Assembly (NCBI GenBank): GCA_947381875.1
Contig: CANCXY010000028.1
Coordinates: forward strand, 1 to 19,847
Length of the DNA: 19,847 bases
Source: an uncultured Clostridia bacterium
GTDB lineage: Bacteria > Bacillota > Clostridia > Oscillospirales > Ruminococcaceae
Reading direction: 5' to 3'
In this document: positions 6,948 through 14,184 of the stretch, one piece after another
Layout of the letters: every line of letters starts with the position of its first letter
How positions within the stretch are numbered: position 1 is the first letter of the stretch
The notes under the pieces: generated by a model
Databases searched by the model: none
The model's input: the letters and a program-made list of their open reading frames with translations, nothing else
Told to the model about the DNA's origin: nothing
Made by a program: the position numbers and the translations under genes

Positions 6948-6979
6948 CTGTTTCCCCGCCGAGGGCGGGGTAACACGCA
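6948..6979. repeat. Palindromic element copy F
   Basis: TGTTTCCCCGCC and GGGCGGGGTAACAC form a stem in the 166-base gap between the ATPase gene and mgsA. It is a short-form copy of the same family. Confidence 0.7.
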
Positions 6980-7052
6980 AAATCCCCATCCCAGCGGTTC
7001 CCTCGCAAAATGATCCGTGCAGTCATAGCACTGCCCATAAGGAGGATTGCGT

Positions 7053-7457
7053 ATGAACATCGCCTTGATCGCGCACGATACCAAAAAGGAGCTGATGGTC
7101 CAGTTCTGCATTGCATACAGCCGCGTCCTCTCCCAGCACGACCTGTGTGCCACAGGCACCACGGGGCGTCTGGTAAGCGAGGCGACGGGGCTGCGCATCC
7201 AGCGCTTTTTGTCCGGTACGCACGGCGGCGACCAGCAGATCGCGGCGCGCATCGCGTGCAACGAAATAGACCTGCTGCTGTTTTTCCGTGACCCCATCAG
7301 CGCCAAACCGCACGAGCCGAACGAGATGAACCTCCTGCGCCTGTGCGACGTACACAATATCCCCATCGCCACCAACATCGCCACCGCCGAGGTCCTCGTC
7401 CACGGCCTCGAACGCGGCGACCTCGACTGGCGCAACATCGTCAACCCCAACGTGTAG
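7053..7457 (+). CDS. mgsA: Methylglyoxal synthase
   Basis: It converts dihydroxyacetone phosphate to methylglyoxal and phosphate, a bypass of lower glycolysis used under phosphate limitation or sugar stress. The 134 residues match the shorter, Bacillus-like form. Active-site features are visible: AHD (His8), a phosphate loop ATGTTGR (33-39), GGDQQI with catalytic Asp60, FFRDP (77-81), and His87 in PHEPN. E. coli has HDPD at that last site, so the second acidic residue is Asn here, probably a clade variant. An AAGGAGG site lies 7 bases before the ATG at 7053; an in-frame TTG at 7047 is less likely because it sits against the ribosome site. Confidence 0.95.
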   Translation: MNIALIAHDTKKELMVQFCIAYSRVLSQHDLCATGTTGRLVSEATGLRIQRFLSGTHGGDQQIAARIACNEIDLLLFFRDPISAKPHEPNEMNLLRLCDVHNIPIATNIATAEVLVHGLERGDLDWRNIVNPNV

Positions 7458-7483
7458 CCAGAGGGCGCTGCCCTCTGAACTCC
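7458..7483 (-). repeat. Hairpin-module repeat R4, leading module
   Basis: A CCAGAGGGCGCTGCCCTCTG hairpin starts directly at the mgsA stop codon and leads into the tandem array. The module order is that of R2/R3 read from the other strand. Confidence 0.8.
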
Positions 7484-7663
7484 CGCCAGCGTCCCGCTGG
7501 ATCGGCCAAAGGCTCCGCCTTTGGAATCCGCCAGCGTCCCGCTGGATCGGCCAAAGGCTCCGCCTTTGGAATCCGCCAGCGTCCCGCTGGATCGGCCAAA
7601 GGCTCCGCCTTTGGAATCCGCCAGCGTCCCGCTGGACCGGCCAAAGGCTCTGCCTTTGGAATC
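7484..7663 (-). repeat. Four tandem 45-bp double-hairpin units
   Basis: Units start at 7484, 7529, 7574 and 7619. The first three are identical and the fourth differs at two positions. Each unit contains two perfect hairpins, CCAGCGTCCCGCTGG and CCAAAGGCTCCGCCTTTGG, joined by ATCGG and AATCCG linkers. Units are 45 bases, divisible by three, which creates spurious repeat ORFs. I see no gene in 7458-7883. Confidence 0.95.
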
Positions 7664-7665
7664 CG

Positions 7666-7748
7666 CCACCCTTTCCGACTCGCTCAGAGCCGCCGCTGCG
7701 CGGCGGTTGCTCGCGTGGACGCGCCTGCGGGCGCAGTGAAAAGGGTGG
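7666..7748. other. Multi-hairpin element closed by a long stem
   Basis: CCACCCTTT (7666-7674) pairs with AAAGGGTGG (7740-7748) and encloses a perfect CCGCCGC/GCGGCGG hairpin (7690-7706) and a GCGCC/GGCGC hairpin (7721-7734), with a competing CGCGT/ACGCG stem. Whether it is transcribed is unknown. Confidence 0.5.
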
Positions 7749-7763
7749 ACGGAAACTTTCATA

Positions 7764-7787
7764 GCGCCCAAACATACGTTTGGGCGC
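7764..7787. other. Perfect 10-bp inverted repeat
   Basis: GCGCCCAAAC and GTTTGGGCGC are separated by ATAC, about 100 bases upstream of the EAL-gene promoter. It has no T tract. It could be a regulator site or a hairpin at the end of the mgsA transcript. Confidence 0.45.
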
Positions 7788-7883
7788 GGCCTGTTCGTTA
7801 TCCATGCGCCGTGCGCGTGGTAATGGATGGGCCGTTATTTTTGGTGAAATGCTACAAATGCGCCCCCGCCCTGTAAAAAAAGA

Positions 7884-7912
7884 TTGACACATTGCGCCAA
7901 AGGTGTTATAAA
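7884..7912 (+). promoter_or_regulatory. Strong sigma-A-type promoter of the EAL gene
   Basis: A perfect TTGACA (7884-7889) and TATAAA (7907-7912) are spaced by exactly 17 bases. The predicted start near 7919 gives a leader of about 90 bases. That leader contains a hairpin (GTCAGGGA with TCCCGAC, 7953-7970) that can be extended by GCGG/CCGC. Confidence 0.8.
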
Positions 7913-8008
7913 TTAGATTATACGAACCGTTTGTCGGCAAGGATTGCGGGGCGTCAGGGATCGTCCCGACCATACCGCCGCAAGGACGCGGAACGGGGAG
8001 GGAACAGA

Positions 8009-11000
8009 ATGGAAGAGCAAACTACACAGCAGGCCGTCAGGGAGAACTGGCGGATTCACCCTTTGACCGGGCTGTTTTACCCGGAGGAATTTTTTAAGGA
8101 GGCTCAGAACTTTTTTACACAGGCCCAGCCCGGCGCATGGTGCATGGTGGCCATCGACATTTTGAATTTCCGCCTGATCAATAAGCTGCAGGGGCGCAAG
8201 GTAGGCGGCCTCCTGCTGCGGCATATCGCCGGGCAGCTTGAGGCCGTGCGCAGGGTCTCAGGCGGCGTGACAGGCTATTTTGAGGGCGATAATTTCTGCA
8301 TCGTCCTGCCCGCCAGCAGGGACGGCGTGCAGCACCTGTGGAATGACATCATGGCAAGCGTCCGCCAGATGGGCGGCGCGATTGGCGTACTGCCGATTTT
8401 CGGCGTCAGCCTCATCGACGACCCCGAATGCCCCCCGGAGGATTATTACGACCGCGCTACCCTCGCCCTCTCCCGCGCGCGGGCACGCAAACATATTGTG
8501 TGCTATAAGCCGGAGATGGAGAGCGGCATCGCCGAGGAGATGCGCACGCTCACCGAGGCGCTGGAGGCCATTGATAAGGGCGAGATCGTCTTCTTCGCTC
8601 AGCCCCAGTGCGATATTTTTACCGGCAAGGTCGTGGGCGCGGAATCGCTGGCGCGCTGGCAGCACCCCACAAAGGGCCTTGTGCCGCCGGGCCGCTTTAT
8701 CCCCGCGATGGAACACGCGGGCGTCATCCACCTGCTGGATAAGGCCATCTGGGAGCGCGTGTGCGAATGGCTGCGGAGCTGGATCGACCGGGGGCATGAG
8801 CCGGTGCCGATCTCCATCAATATTTCACGCATCGACATCGTTTCGCTGGACGTGCCCGCGTTTCTCACCGGGCTGCTGGCGAAATACAATATCCCCGCCA
8901 AGTACATCAAGGCAGAGATCACCGAGAGCGCCTACGCCGAGGACGACGAGGCCATCAACAGCACCGTCGACCGCCTGCGGGAGGCTGGTATGCTCGTGAT
9001 GATGGACGATTTCGGCAGCGGCTATTCTTCCCTGAATATGCTGAAAAGCGTCGCGGTGGACGTGCTGAAGTTAGATATGCGCTTTTTGGAGATCAGCGAC
9101 GGCGAGGAGCAGAAGGGCATCGGCATTTTGGAATCCATCGTCAATATGGCGCGGCTGATGGGCCTGCCCATCGTGGTGGAGGGCGTGGAGACACTCTCGC
9201 AGGAGAATGTGCTGCGCAACATGGGCTGCCGGTATGTGCAGGGCTTCTATTACTATAAGCCCCTGCCTGTGGAGAAGTTTGAGGAGATTTTGGCCGATGA
9301 GCGCCACCTGGACACCACCGGCATGCACACCAAGCAGGTGGAGTCGTTCCATGTGCGCGAGCTGATGGACGCGAACCTCTTTACCGACACCATCCTCAAC
9401 AATATTTTCGGCCCGTCCGCCGTCTACGAGGTGTACGATAACCAGATCGACATCACCCGCGCGAACGAGCAGTATTACAGCATGGCCGGCCTGGATGTGA
9501 CCGATACTGAGGGATTGGGCAAAAAGCTGTGGAGCAATGTGCGCGATGACGACCGCCCCACGCTGATGGGCCTGTTTGCGCGCGCCTACGAGCGCCGCCC
9601 GGCCTGCGCGGAGGGGAATATCCATTATCTGCGGGTGGACGGCCGCCTGCTGTGGCTGCGCGTGCGCGTGTTCTTCCTGCGCGAAAAGGAGGGCAGGCGC
9701 ATCTACTTCGTCTGCCTGAGCGACCTTACCTCTCTGCGCGAACACCGCAACCGGGAGGCGCGCGCGGCAGCGCCTGTGGAGAATATCAACGAGCGGGAGA
9801 TGCGGCAGATCATACAGTATTATGATCTGCTGCCATGCGCTTTCGGCCTCGCCCACGTCCTGCTGGACGAGCAGGGCAAAACGTCCGATTACGATATTAT
9901 CTATACCAACCGCGAGATGGAGCGCATGTGCGGCGGCGACAAGGGGCGCCTGCGCCACCTGATCCTGAAAGCGTTCGGGGAAAACACCTCCGAGCTGATG
10001 GAGAAAGCGTACCGCGCGGCGTTTTTGGGCGAGGTCGTCACCCACCACGCCCGCAGTTCCATTTCGGGCCATTACCTGCAAATGACATTGTACTGTTACG
10101 ACCGCGGCTATGTGGGCTGCCTGCTGCGCGATGTAACGCATATGCGCTTACAGGAGAGCGCGTTTTCCAGCATGGTGCAGGCGTACCGCGAGGTCTACCA
10201 CCTGCACCTGCGCGATAACTACTGCCAGATGCTCTACCCGGACGAGACAGCACTCACCGAGCGGGGCAACTACGAGGCGCTGACAGCGCGCCACCTCGGC
10301 TCCCAGCGCGTGTGGCCCGCCGACGAGGAGAAGGTGCGGCGCTTTATGGCGCGCGAGAACCTGATGGATGAGCTGACAAAGAAAAACTCCGTGGAGCTTC
10401 GCTACCGCCGCCGCAGTCCGGACGGCAGCGAGGAATGGTGCCTGACAAGTGTGACGATCAGCGCGCGCGAAAAGGGCAGGCCAAAAACGGCCATCATCAC
10501 GGTGCGCAGCATCGACGAGATTATGTATGAGGAGGAGCGCAAGCGCCACGCGGGTATGGCGGAGGCGCTGGCGAATATGTCGGACGCGTTCTTCATCTAC
10601 CGCGCCACGGGCAACCAGTTCCTGTTCTATGCCAACTCCACGCTGATGGATACCATCTATGGCTACAAATCGTCGCGCGAGTTCATCCACGACGTGGGCG
10701 AGTCGTTCCGCGGCATGGTTCACCCGGATGATTACCCGCGCGTCCAGCACGAGATTGAGACGCAGATCAACGCCTCGGATACAAATATGGACTATGTGCA
10801 GTACCGCATCATCCGAAAGGACGGGGAAGTGCGCTGGGTAGACGACGTAGGGCACCTGGAGATCTCGCGCTGGGGCGTGGAGCACCGGGTATTCTATGTC
10901 TTTATCAAGGACATCACGAACATCATGACGACCAAGCAGAAAAACAAGCTCATCGAGGCCAGCCGCCAGTTTAACCTGAAAGCCGCGCGGGAGGCAAAGG

Positions 11001-11044
11001 AGAAGGAAGCGGAACAGTCTACCGTGACGGCTGCACAGGAATAA
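8009..11044 (+). CDS. c-di-GMP phosphodiesterase-type protein: degenerate GGDEF, EAL, PAS repeats
   Basis: This 1011-residue soluble signalling protein probably degrades cyclic di-GMP. Residues about 12-165 form a GGDEF domain whose signature is degenerate (EGDNF near 92-96), so cyclase activity is unlikely. Residues about 175-415 form an EAL domain. The motif reads ESL (near 212), a tolerated variant that keeps the Glu. Other catalytic features are present: SINIS, EITES, MMDDFGSGYSSL, KLDMRFL, VVEGVET and YVQGFYYYKP. About 455-975 hold roughly four PAS-like sensory domains; the last is clearest (..RIIRKDGEVRWVDDVGHLEI). A charged tail ends the protein, with no C-terminal output domain. No membrane segments are seen. 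GGGGAGGG before the ATG at 8009 supports the start; the frame stays open upstream to 7892, but that overlaps the promoter. It stands alone as a transcription unit. Confidence 0.88.
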   Translation: MEEQTTQQAVRENWRIHPLTGLFYPEEFFKEAQNFFTQAQPGAWCMVAIDILNFRLINKLQGRKVGGLLLRHIAGQLEAVRRVSGGVTGYFEGDNFCIVLPASRDGVQHLWNDIMASVRQMGGAIGVLPIFGVSLIDDPECPPEDYYDRATLALSRARARKHIVCYKPEMESGIAEEMRTLTEALEAIDKGEIVFFAQPQCDIFTGKVVGAESLARWQHPTKGLVPPGRFIPAMEHAGVIHLLDKAIWERVCEWLRSWIDRGHEPVPISINISRIDIVSLDVPAFLTGLLAKYNIPAKYIKAEITESAYAEDDEAINSTVDRLREAGMLVMMDDFGSGYSSLNMLKSVAVDVLKLDMRFLEISDGEEQKGIGILESIVNMARLMGLPIVVEGVETLSQENVLRNMGCRYVQGFYYYKPLPVEKFEEILADERHLDTTGMHTKQVESFHVRELMDANLFTDTILNNIFGPSAVYEVYDNQIDITRANEQYYSMAGLDVTDTEGLGKKLWSNVRDDDRPTLMGLFARAYERRPACAEGNIHYLRVDGRLLWLRVRVFFLREKEGRRIYFVCLSDLTSLREHRNREARAAAPVENINEREMRQIIQYYDLLPCAFGLAHVLLDEQGKTSDYDIIYTNREMERMCGGDKGRLRHLILKAFGENTSELMEKAYRAAFLGEVVTHHARSSISGHYLQMTLYCYDRGYVGCLLRDVTHMRLQESAFSSMVQAYREVYHLHLRDNYCQMLYPDETALTERGNYEALTARHLGSQRVWPADEEKVRRFMARENLMDELTKKNSVELRYRRRSPDGSEEWCLTSVTISAREKGRPKTAIITVRSIDEIMYEEERKRHAGMAEALANMSDAFFIYRATGNQFLFYANSTLMDTIYGYKSSREFIHDVGESFRGMVHPDDYPRVQHEIETQINASDTNMDYVQYRIIRKDGEVRWVDDVGHLEISRWGVEHRVFYVFIKDITNIMTTKQKNKLIEASRQFNLKAAREAKEKEAEQSTVTAAQE

Positions 11045-11064
11045 AACCCAAAACAACGCCAAAA

Positions 11065-11105
11065 CCCGAACCCCGGCGGGAGAAATATCCCCGCCGGGGT
11101 TCGGG
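11065..11105 (-). terminator. Hairpin terminator between convergent genes
   Basis: CCCGAACCCCGGCGGG pairs with CCCGCCGGGGTTCGGG around a short AT-rich loop. On the minus strand it is followed by TTTTGG and further T-rich sequence, suiting it to end the galE operon. On the plus strand no T tract follows, though the stem may still protect the EAL transcript end. Confidence 0.75.
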
Positions 11106-11131
11106 TGGTTATGGGATTTCATGGATCCTTA

Positions 11132-11758
11132 TTAAAAGAGCGGAAACCGAACAGTAACAGCATAAACAGAATCATACCCGGACAGATTTTCCGGGGTATA
11201 AAAATCCTGTAGATCCATTGCCTCAAAGGAATTTCCGCCCGTATAGCCTATCATGCCAATGGGAAGTTCTTCCTCTGAGTCAGCAGAAATTTCCTCCGAT
11301 AAAAAAGCCCACATCGCATTGAGCGACGATACATGCTCCGGAACAATATCCTCTGTTTGATATTCAACACTTCCCAAAAGATTCACAATAAAACGGATAT
11401 CTGGCGTGCTTTTCAGGTATATCACGACATTCCCGGTCAGCAAAGGATGATCTGCGTCAAACCCCAAAGACCCTTCCCGTTTTAGCTGCCAGATAGCGTT
11501 TTCCGTATCCAGAGAATAGGCCGACACCACCATTTCTTTTACGGAAGATGGGGCCTGCACTTCCACAATGCCAACATCATTTTTCATACGAAGCATATCC
11601 AGCAGACGGCTTTCTTCTTCGCTGTACACATACGGCGCTATCCGAATGCTGTCCGCCTGACGCACGTCCTCATCCCTGCCCGAACAGGCGGAAAAACACA
11701 GGATACATACTGCGCATAAAAACGCGGCCAAAGACATTCTTTTCACTGAAACCACCAT
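11132..11758 (-). CDS. Putative lipoprotein of unknown function
   Basis: I do not recognise a family. The 208-residue product starts with a charged N-terminus, a hydrophobic stretch (LAAFLCAVCILCF) and a lipobox-like FSAC with Cys25, followed by Ser and Gly. This points to a lipid-anchored, outward-facing protein. The rest is acidic and predicted soluble (EEESRLLDMLR near 47, DSEEELP near 160). GAGGGG lies 6 bases before the ATG at 11758. It is the last gene after galE and the nucleotidyltransferase, 27 bases behind the latter, so it is probably in their operon. Its GC content is visibly lower than its neighbours', suggesting recent acquisition or fast evolution. A link to sugar or cell-surface metabolism is inference from position only. 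Confidence 0.75.
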   Translation of the reverse strand: MVVSVKRMSLAAFLCAVCILCFSACSGRDEDVRQADSIRIAPYVYSEEESRLLDMLRMKNDVGIVEVQAPSSVKEMVVSAYSLDTENAIWQLKREGSLGFDADHPLLTGNVVIYLKSTPDIRFIVNLLGSVEYQTEDIVPEHVSSLNAMWAFLSEEISADSEEELPIGMIGYTGGNSFEAMDLQDFYTPENLSGYDSVYAVTVRFPLF

Positions 11759-11785
11759 GCTTTTCCCCTCATAAGCCGCCGTGTT

Positions 11786-12712
11786 TCACATGCCCCAAAG
11801 CTGTTCAGGATATTCCCCCCGCGCGGTCTTTTCAGCGATGGCGGCCATGACAGCGGGCTTATCCGCCTGATAGGTGACGCCGTACCAGGTATCATGGCTT
11901 TGCAGCACACGCACACGCGCCTTGCCCTCGCGAATCAGCGCGCTTACAACGTCCGGCACAAAATACTCTCCTTTCAGCGGGTTTTCGCGCAGCGTTTTTT
12001 CCAGGAACACCGGGAAACGCGCCTCTGCTTCGCGCAGAAAGTTGTGCGTAAAGCCCCACAGGTTCATAGAAACGATCGTATCGTCCGCCAGCGGCACCCA
12101 GTTCTGTCCGCCGTCCTCTGTGAAGGCGATGCCGTCCGGGCGCTTTTCAATATGCGTGCGCTCTGTAACATGCGTAAGGAATCCATTTTCATCTGTCTCA
12201 CATACACCGCGCGCGACATACCCGTTTTCCGTGACCGTATTTTTCAGCAGATACCCCACCATCGCGTATTCATCCTGCGCGGACGTGCCGGTTCCGCCGC
12301 ACAGCGCCCCATAAACGGCCTGAAAGCCCTCCGGGCCGTAGCAGTCGTCCGCGTTGATCACCGCGAACGGCGCGTCGACAATATGGCGCGCGGCCAAAAC
12401 TGCGTGCGCGGTGCCCCAGGGCTTGACGCGCCCCTCCGGCACGGTAAAGCCCGCGGGCAGATCAGCCATGTCCTGGCAGGCATAGCGCACATCCATCCCG
12501 CGCGCCACGCGGCGGCCGATGCCCGCGTGGAAGGCCTCCTCCAGCTCGCGCTTGACGATGAACACCACCGTCTCAAACCCCGCGCGGCGGGCGTCGTACA
12601 GGGAGTAGTCGATGATAAGCTGGCCGTGCGGCCCTACGGGGTCCAGCTGCTTTAGGCCGCCGTACCGGCTCCCCATCCCGGCGGCCATCACAACAAGGAT
12701 CGGCTTGTGCAT
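11786..12712 (-). CDS. Sugar-phosphate nucleotidyltransferase
   Basis: This NTP-transferase-fold enzyme is of the kind that makes NDP-sugars from NTP and sugar-1-phosphate; the substrate is not determined. It has 308 residues. The N-terminal nucleotide-binding motif is AAGMGSRYGGLKQ (10-22). GTAHAVLAA near 100 contacts the base or sugar in this fold, and VINADDCYG near 118 carries the metal-binding Asp. LKGEYFVPDVV lies in the C-terminal half. The ATG at 12712 has AGAGGGGG about 10 bases upstream and lies 16 bases after the galE stop. Next to galE, a role in UDP-hexose or cell-surface sugar supply is likely. It is not a canonical GalU or RfbA by motif. Confidence 0.88.
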   Translation of the reverse strand: MHKPILVVMAAGMGSRYGGLKQLDPVGPHGQLIIDYSLYDARRAGFETVVFIVKRELEEAFHAGIGRRVARGMDVRYACQDMADLPAGFTVPEGRVKPWGTAHAVLAARHIVDAPFAVINADDCYGPEGFQAVYGALCGGTGTSAQDEYAMVGYLLKNTVTENGYVARGVCETDENGFLTHVTERTHIEKRPDGIAFTEDGGQNWVPLADDTIVSMNLWGFTHNFLREAEARFPVFLEKTLRENPLKGEYFVPDVVSALIREGKARVRVLQSHDTWYGVTYQADKPAVMAAIAEKTARGEYPEQLWGM

Positions 12713-12728
12713 TCAGAGCCGCCCCCTC

Positions 12729-13751
12729 TCACTGCGCTTTGTACCCGTTCGGGTTCATGCTCTGCCATTTCCAGCTTGTGGCGCACATCTCGTCCAGGCC
12801 ATACTGCGCCTGCCATCCCAGCTCCTCACGTGCCTTCGTCGGGTCGGCGTAGCATTCGGCGATATCCCCGGCGCGCGGCGGGTCGATCACATAGGGCAGT
12901 TCCTTCCCGCACGCTTTGGAATAGGCCGCGATCACCTCTAACACACTGTATCCCTTGCCGGTGCCCAGATTGCACACGAACAGGCCGCAGTTTTCCGCTA
13001 ACTTTTTCAGCGCCGCCACATGGCCGCGGGCCAAATCTACTACATGGATGTAATCGCGCACGCCGGTGCCATCGGGCGTGGGGTAATGATTGCCGAACAC
13101 ATGTACTTTATCCAGCGCGCCCACAGCCACTTTCGCGATATAGGGTACAAGGTTGTTGGGGATTCCGTTCGGGTCCTCGCCAATCAGCCCGCTCTCATGC
13201 GCGCCGATGGGGTTGAAATAGCGCAGCAGCGCCACATTGAGCGTCGGGTCCGCCTTGCAGTAGTCGGTCAGGATGCGTTCAATCATCACCTTGGTGGTGC
13301 CGTAGGGGTTTGTCGTCGCGCCCGTGGGGAACGATTCTGTGATGGGCACACTGGCGGGGTCGCCGTAGACGGTGGCCGAGGAGGAGAACACGAAGTTCTT
13401 CACGCCGTATTTGCGCATTGCGTTCAACACAGTGAGCGTGCAGCCCAGGTTATTGGTATAGTAATCCAGCGGCTTTTTCACGCTCTCGCCCACAGCCTTA
13501 TACGCGGCGAAGTGGATGACAGCGCCGATCTCCGGGTGCGCGGCAAACAGCGCGTCGACGGCCTTTGCGTCACATAAATCGACGTTGACGAACGGGACCT
13601 CCCTGCCGCCGATCTGCGCGACGCGGCGCAATGCCTCCTCGCAGGAATTATAGAGGTTATCGGCCACGATAACGTCATACCCCGCCTGCATCAGTTCTAC
13701 ACATGTGTGGCTGCCGATATACCCGGCCCCGCCATTGACTAAGATTGTCAT
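12729..13751 (-). CDS. galE: UDP-glucose 4-epimerase
   Basis: It interconverts UDP-glucose and UDP-galactose with tightly bound NAD (Leloir pathway and surface-polysaccharide precursors). The 340 residues match the GalE family. The Rossmann motif GGAGYIGS is at residues 7-14. SSSATVYG is at 123-130 and the catalytic YxxxK is Tyr150/Lys154. RYFNPIGAHESGLIGEDP and GTGVRDYIHVVDLA are typical GalE motifs that place it with true epimerases. AAGGAG lies about 10 bases before the ATG. It is the first gene of a three-gene minus-strand operon. No convincing promoter was picked out in the leader. Confidence 0.96.
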   Translation of the reverse strand: MTILVNGGAGYIGSHTCVELMQAGYDVIVADNLYNSCEEALRRVAQIGGREVPFVNVDLCDAKAVDALFAAHPEIGAVIHFAAYKAVGESVKKPLDYYTNNLGCTLTVLNAMRKYGVKNFVFSSSATVYGDPASVPITESFPTGATTNPYGTTKVMIERILTDYCKADPTLNVALLRYFNPIGAHESGLIGEDPNGIPNNLVPYIAKVAVGALDKVHVFGNHYPTPDGTGVRDYIHVVDLARGHVAALKKLAENCGLFVCNLGTGKGYSVLEVIAAYSKACGKELPYVIDPPRAGDIAECYADPTKAREELGWQAQYGLDEMCATSWKWQSMNPNGYKAQ

Positions 13752-14115
13752 GGATGAAACGCTCCTTTTTTCCGCCCCGCTCGGCTTTCCCTTTTCAGGC
13801 GGCGGGGCCGTTTATTGTGTACCCTGTATTGTGGGCATGCCCAGGCCGCAAAGATATTTTCCCTGTGTTTCCCCACCCGAAGGACAGGAAACGCAAAACC
13901 CCTCTGCCTGGGCCTCTCCCCCTATTGTACGCCTTTTGCGCGGCGTTGAAAAGCCCTTTTGTGCAAATTTCGCGGAAATTTCGCGGAAAAATTGGCGGGC
14001 TACCGCTCCTGCCTGCCCGGATGCTCTGGCTGCGGAATCCGTCAAAAGGGCCTTTTCCCCGTCCTTTGATTTTTAGCGGGGACTGTATTTGCGGTTTTGC
14101 TGATCCTGTTAGCCA
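13752..14115. other. Intergenic gap between divergent galE and acyltransferase genes
   Basis: About 430 bases separate the two divergent genes in all. This part holds palindromic element copy E and a GGGCATGCCC palindrome (about 13834-13843), and it must include the galE leader. Short open frames here have no ribosome site or recognisable protein character. I see no RNA gene. Confidence 0.5.
13852..13898. repeat. Palindromic element copy E (diverged)
   Basis: GTGTTTCCCCACCCG and GGACAGGAAACGCAAAAC give a diverged copy of the palindromic family in the galE upstream region. The centre is degraded, so the assignment is tentative. Confidence 0.5.
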
Positions 14116-14144
14116 TTGAAGCCCATCAGGACAAGGTATTGAAT
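14116..14144 (+). promoter_or_regulatory. Weak promoter candidate for the acyltransferase gene
   Basis: TTGAAG (14116-14121) and TTGAAT (14139-14144) are 17 bases apart, each matching four of six consensus positions. This is the best pair I can see before the gene. Confidence 0.3.
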
Positions 14145-14184
14145 GATATTGCTATGCAAAAAAATCAGGAATCGGAGAAAAAAT

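Noticed and set aside
7484..7663. CRISPR array
   Set aside because: The 45-bp units are directly tandem with no unique spacers, and there are no cas genes.
7023..7973. Long minus-strand frame of 316 codons opposite mgsA and the repeats
   Set aside because: It is made of translated tandem repeats plus the antisense of mgsA; no ribosome site or family motif.
7919..8008. c-di-GMP riboswitch before the EAL gene
   Set aside because: I could not match the conserved GEMM-I or GEMM-II core; only a simple hairpin is visible.
9071..11122. Two long minus-strand frames opposite the EAL gene
   Set aside because: They are antisense shadows in GC-rich DNA; the plus strand has full domain evidence.
13745..14119. 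Small plus-strand gene between galE and the acyltransferase
   Set aside because: No ribosome site, overlap with the galE leader, and the frame runs through palindromic element E.
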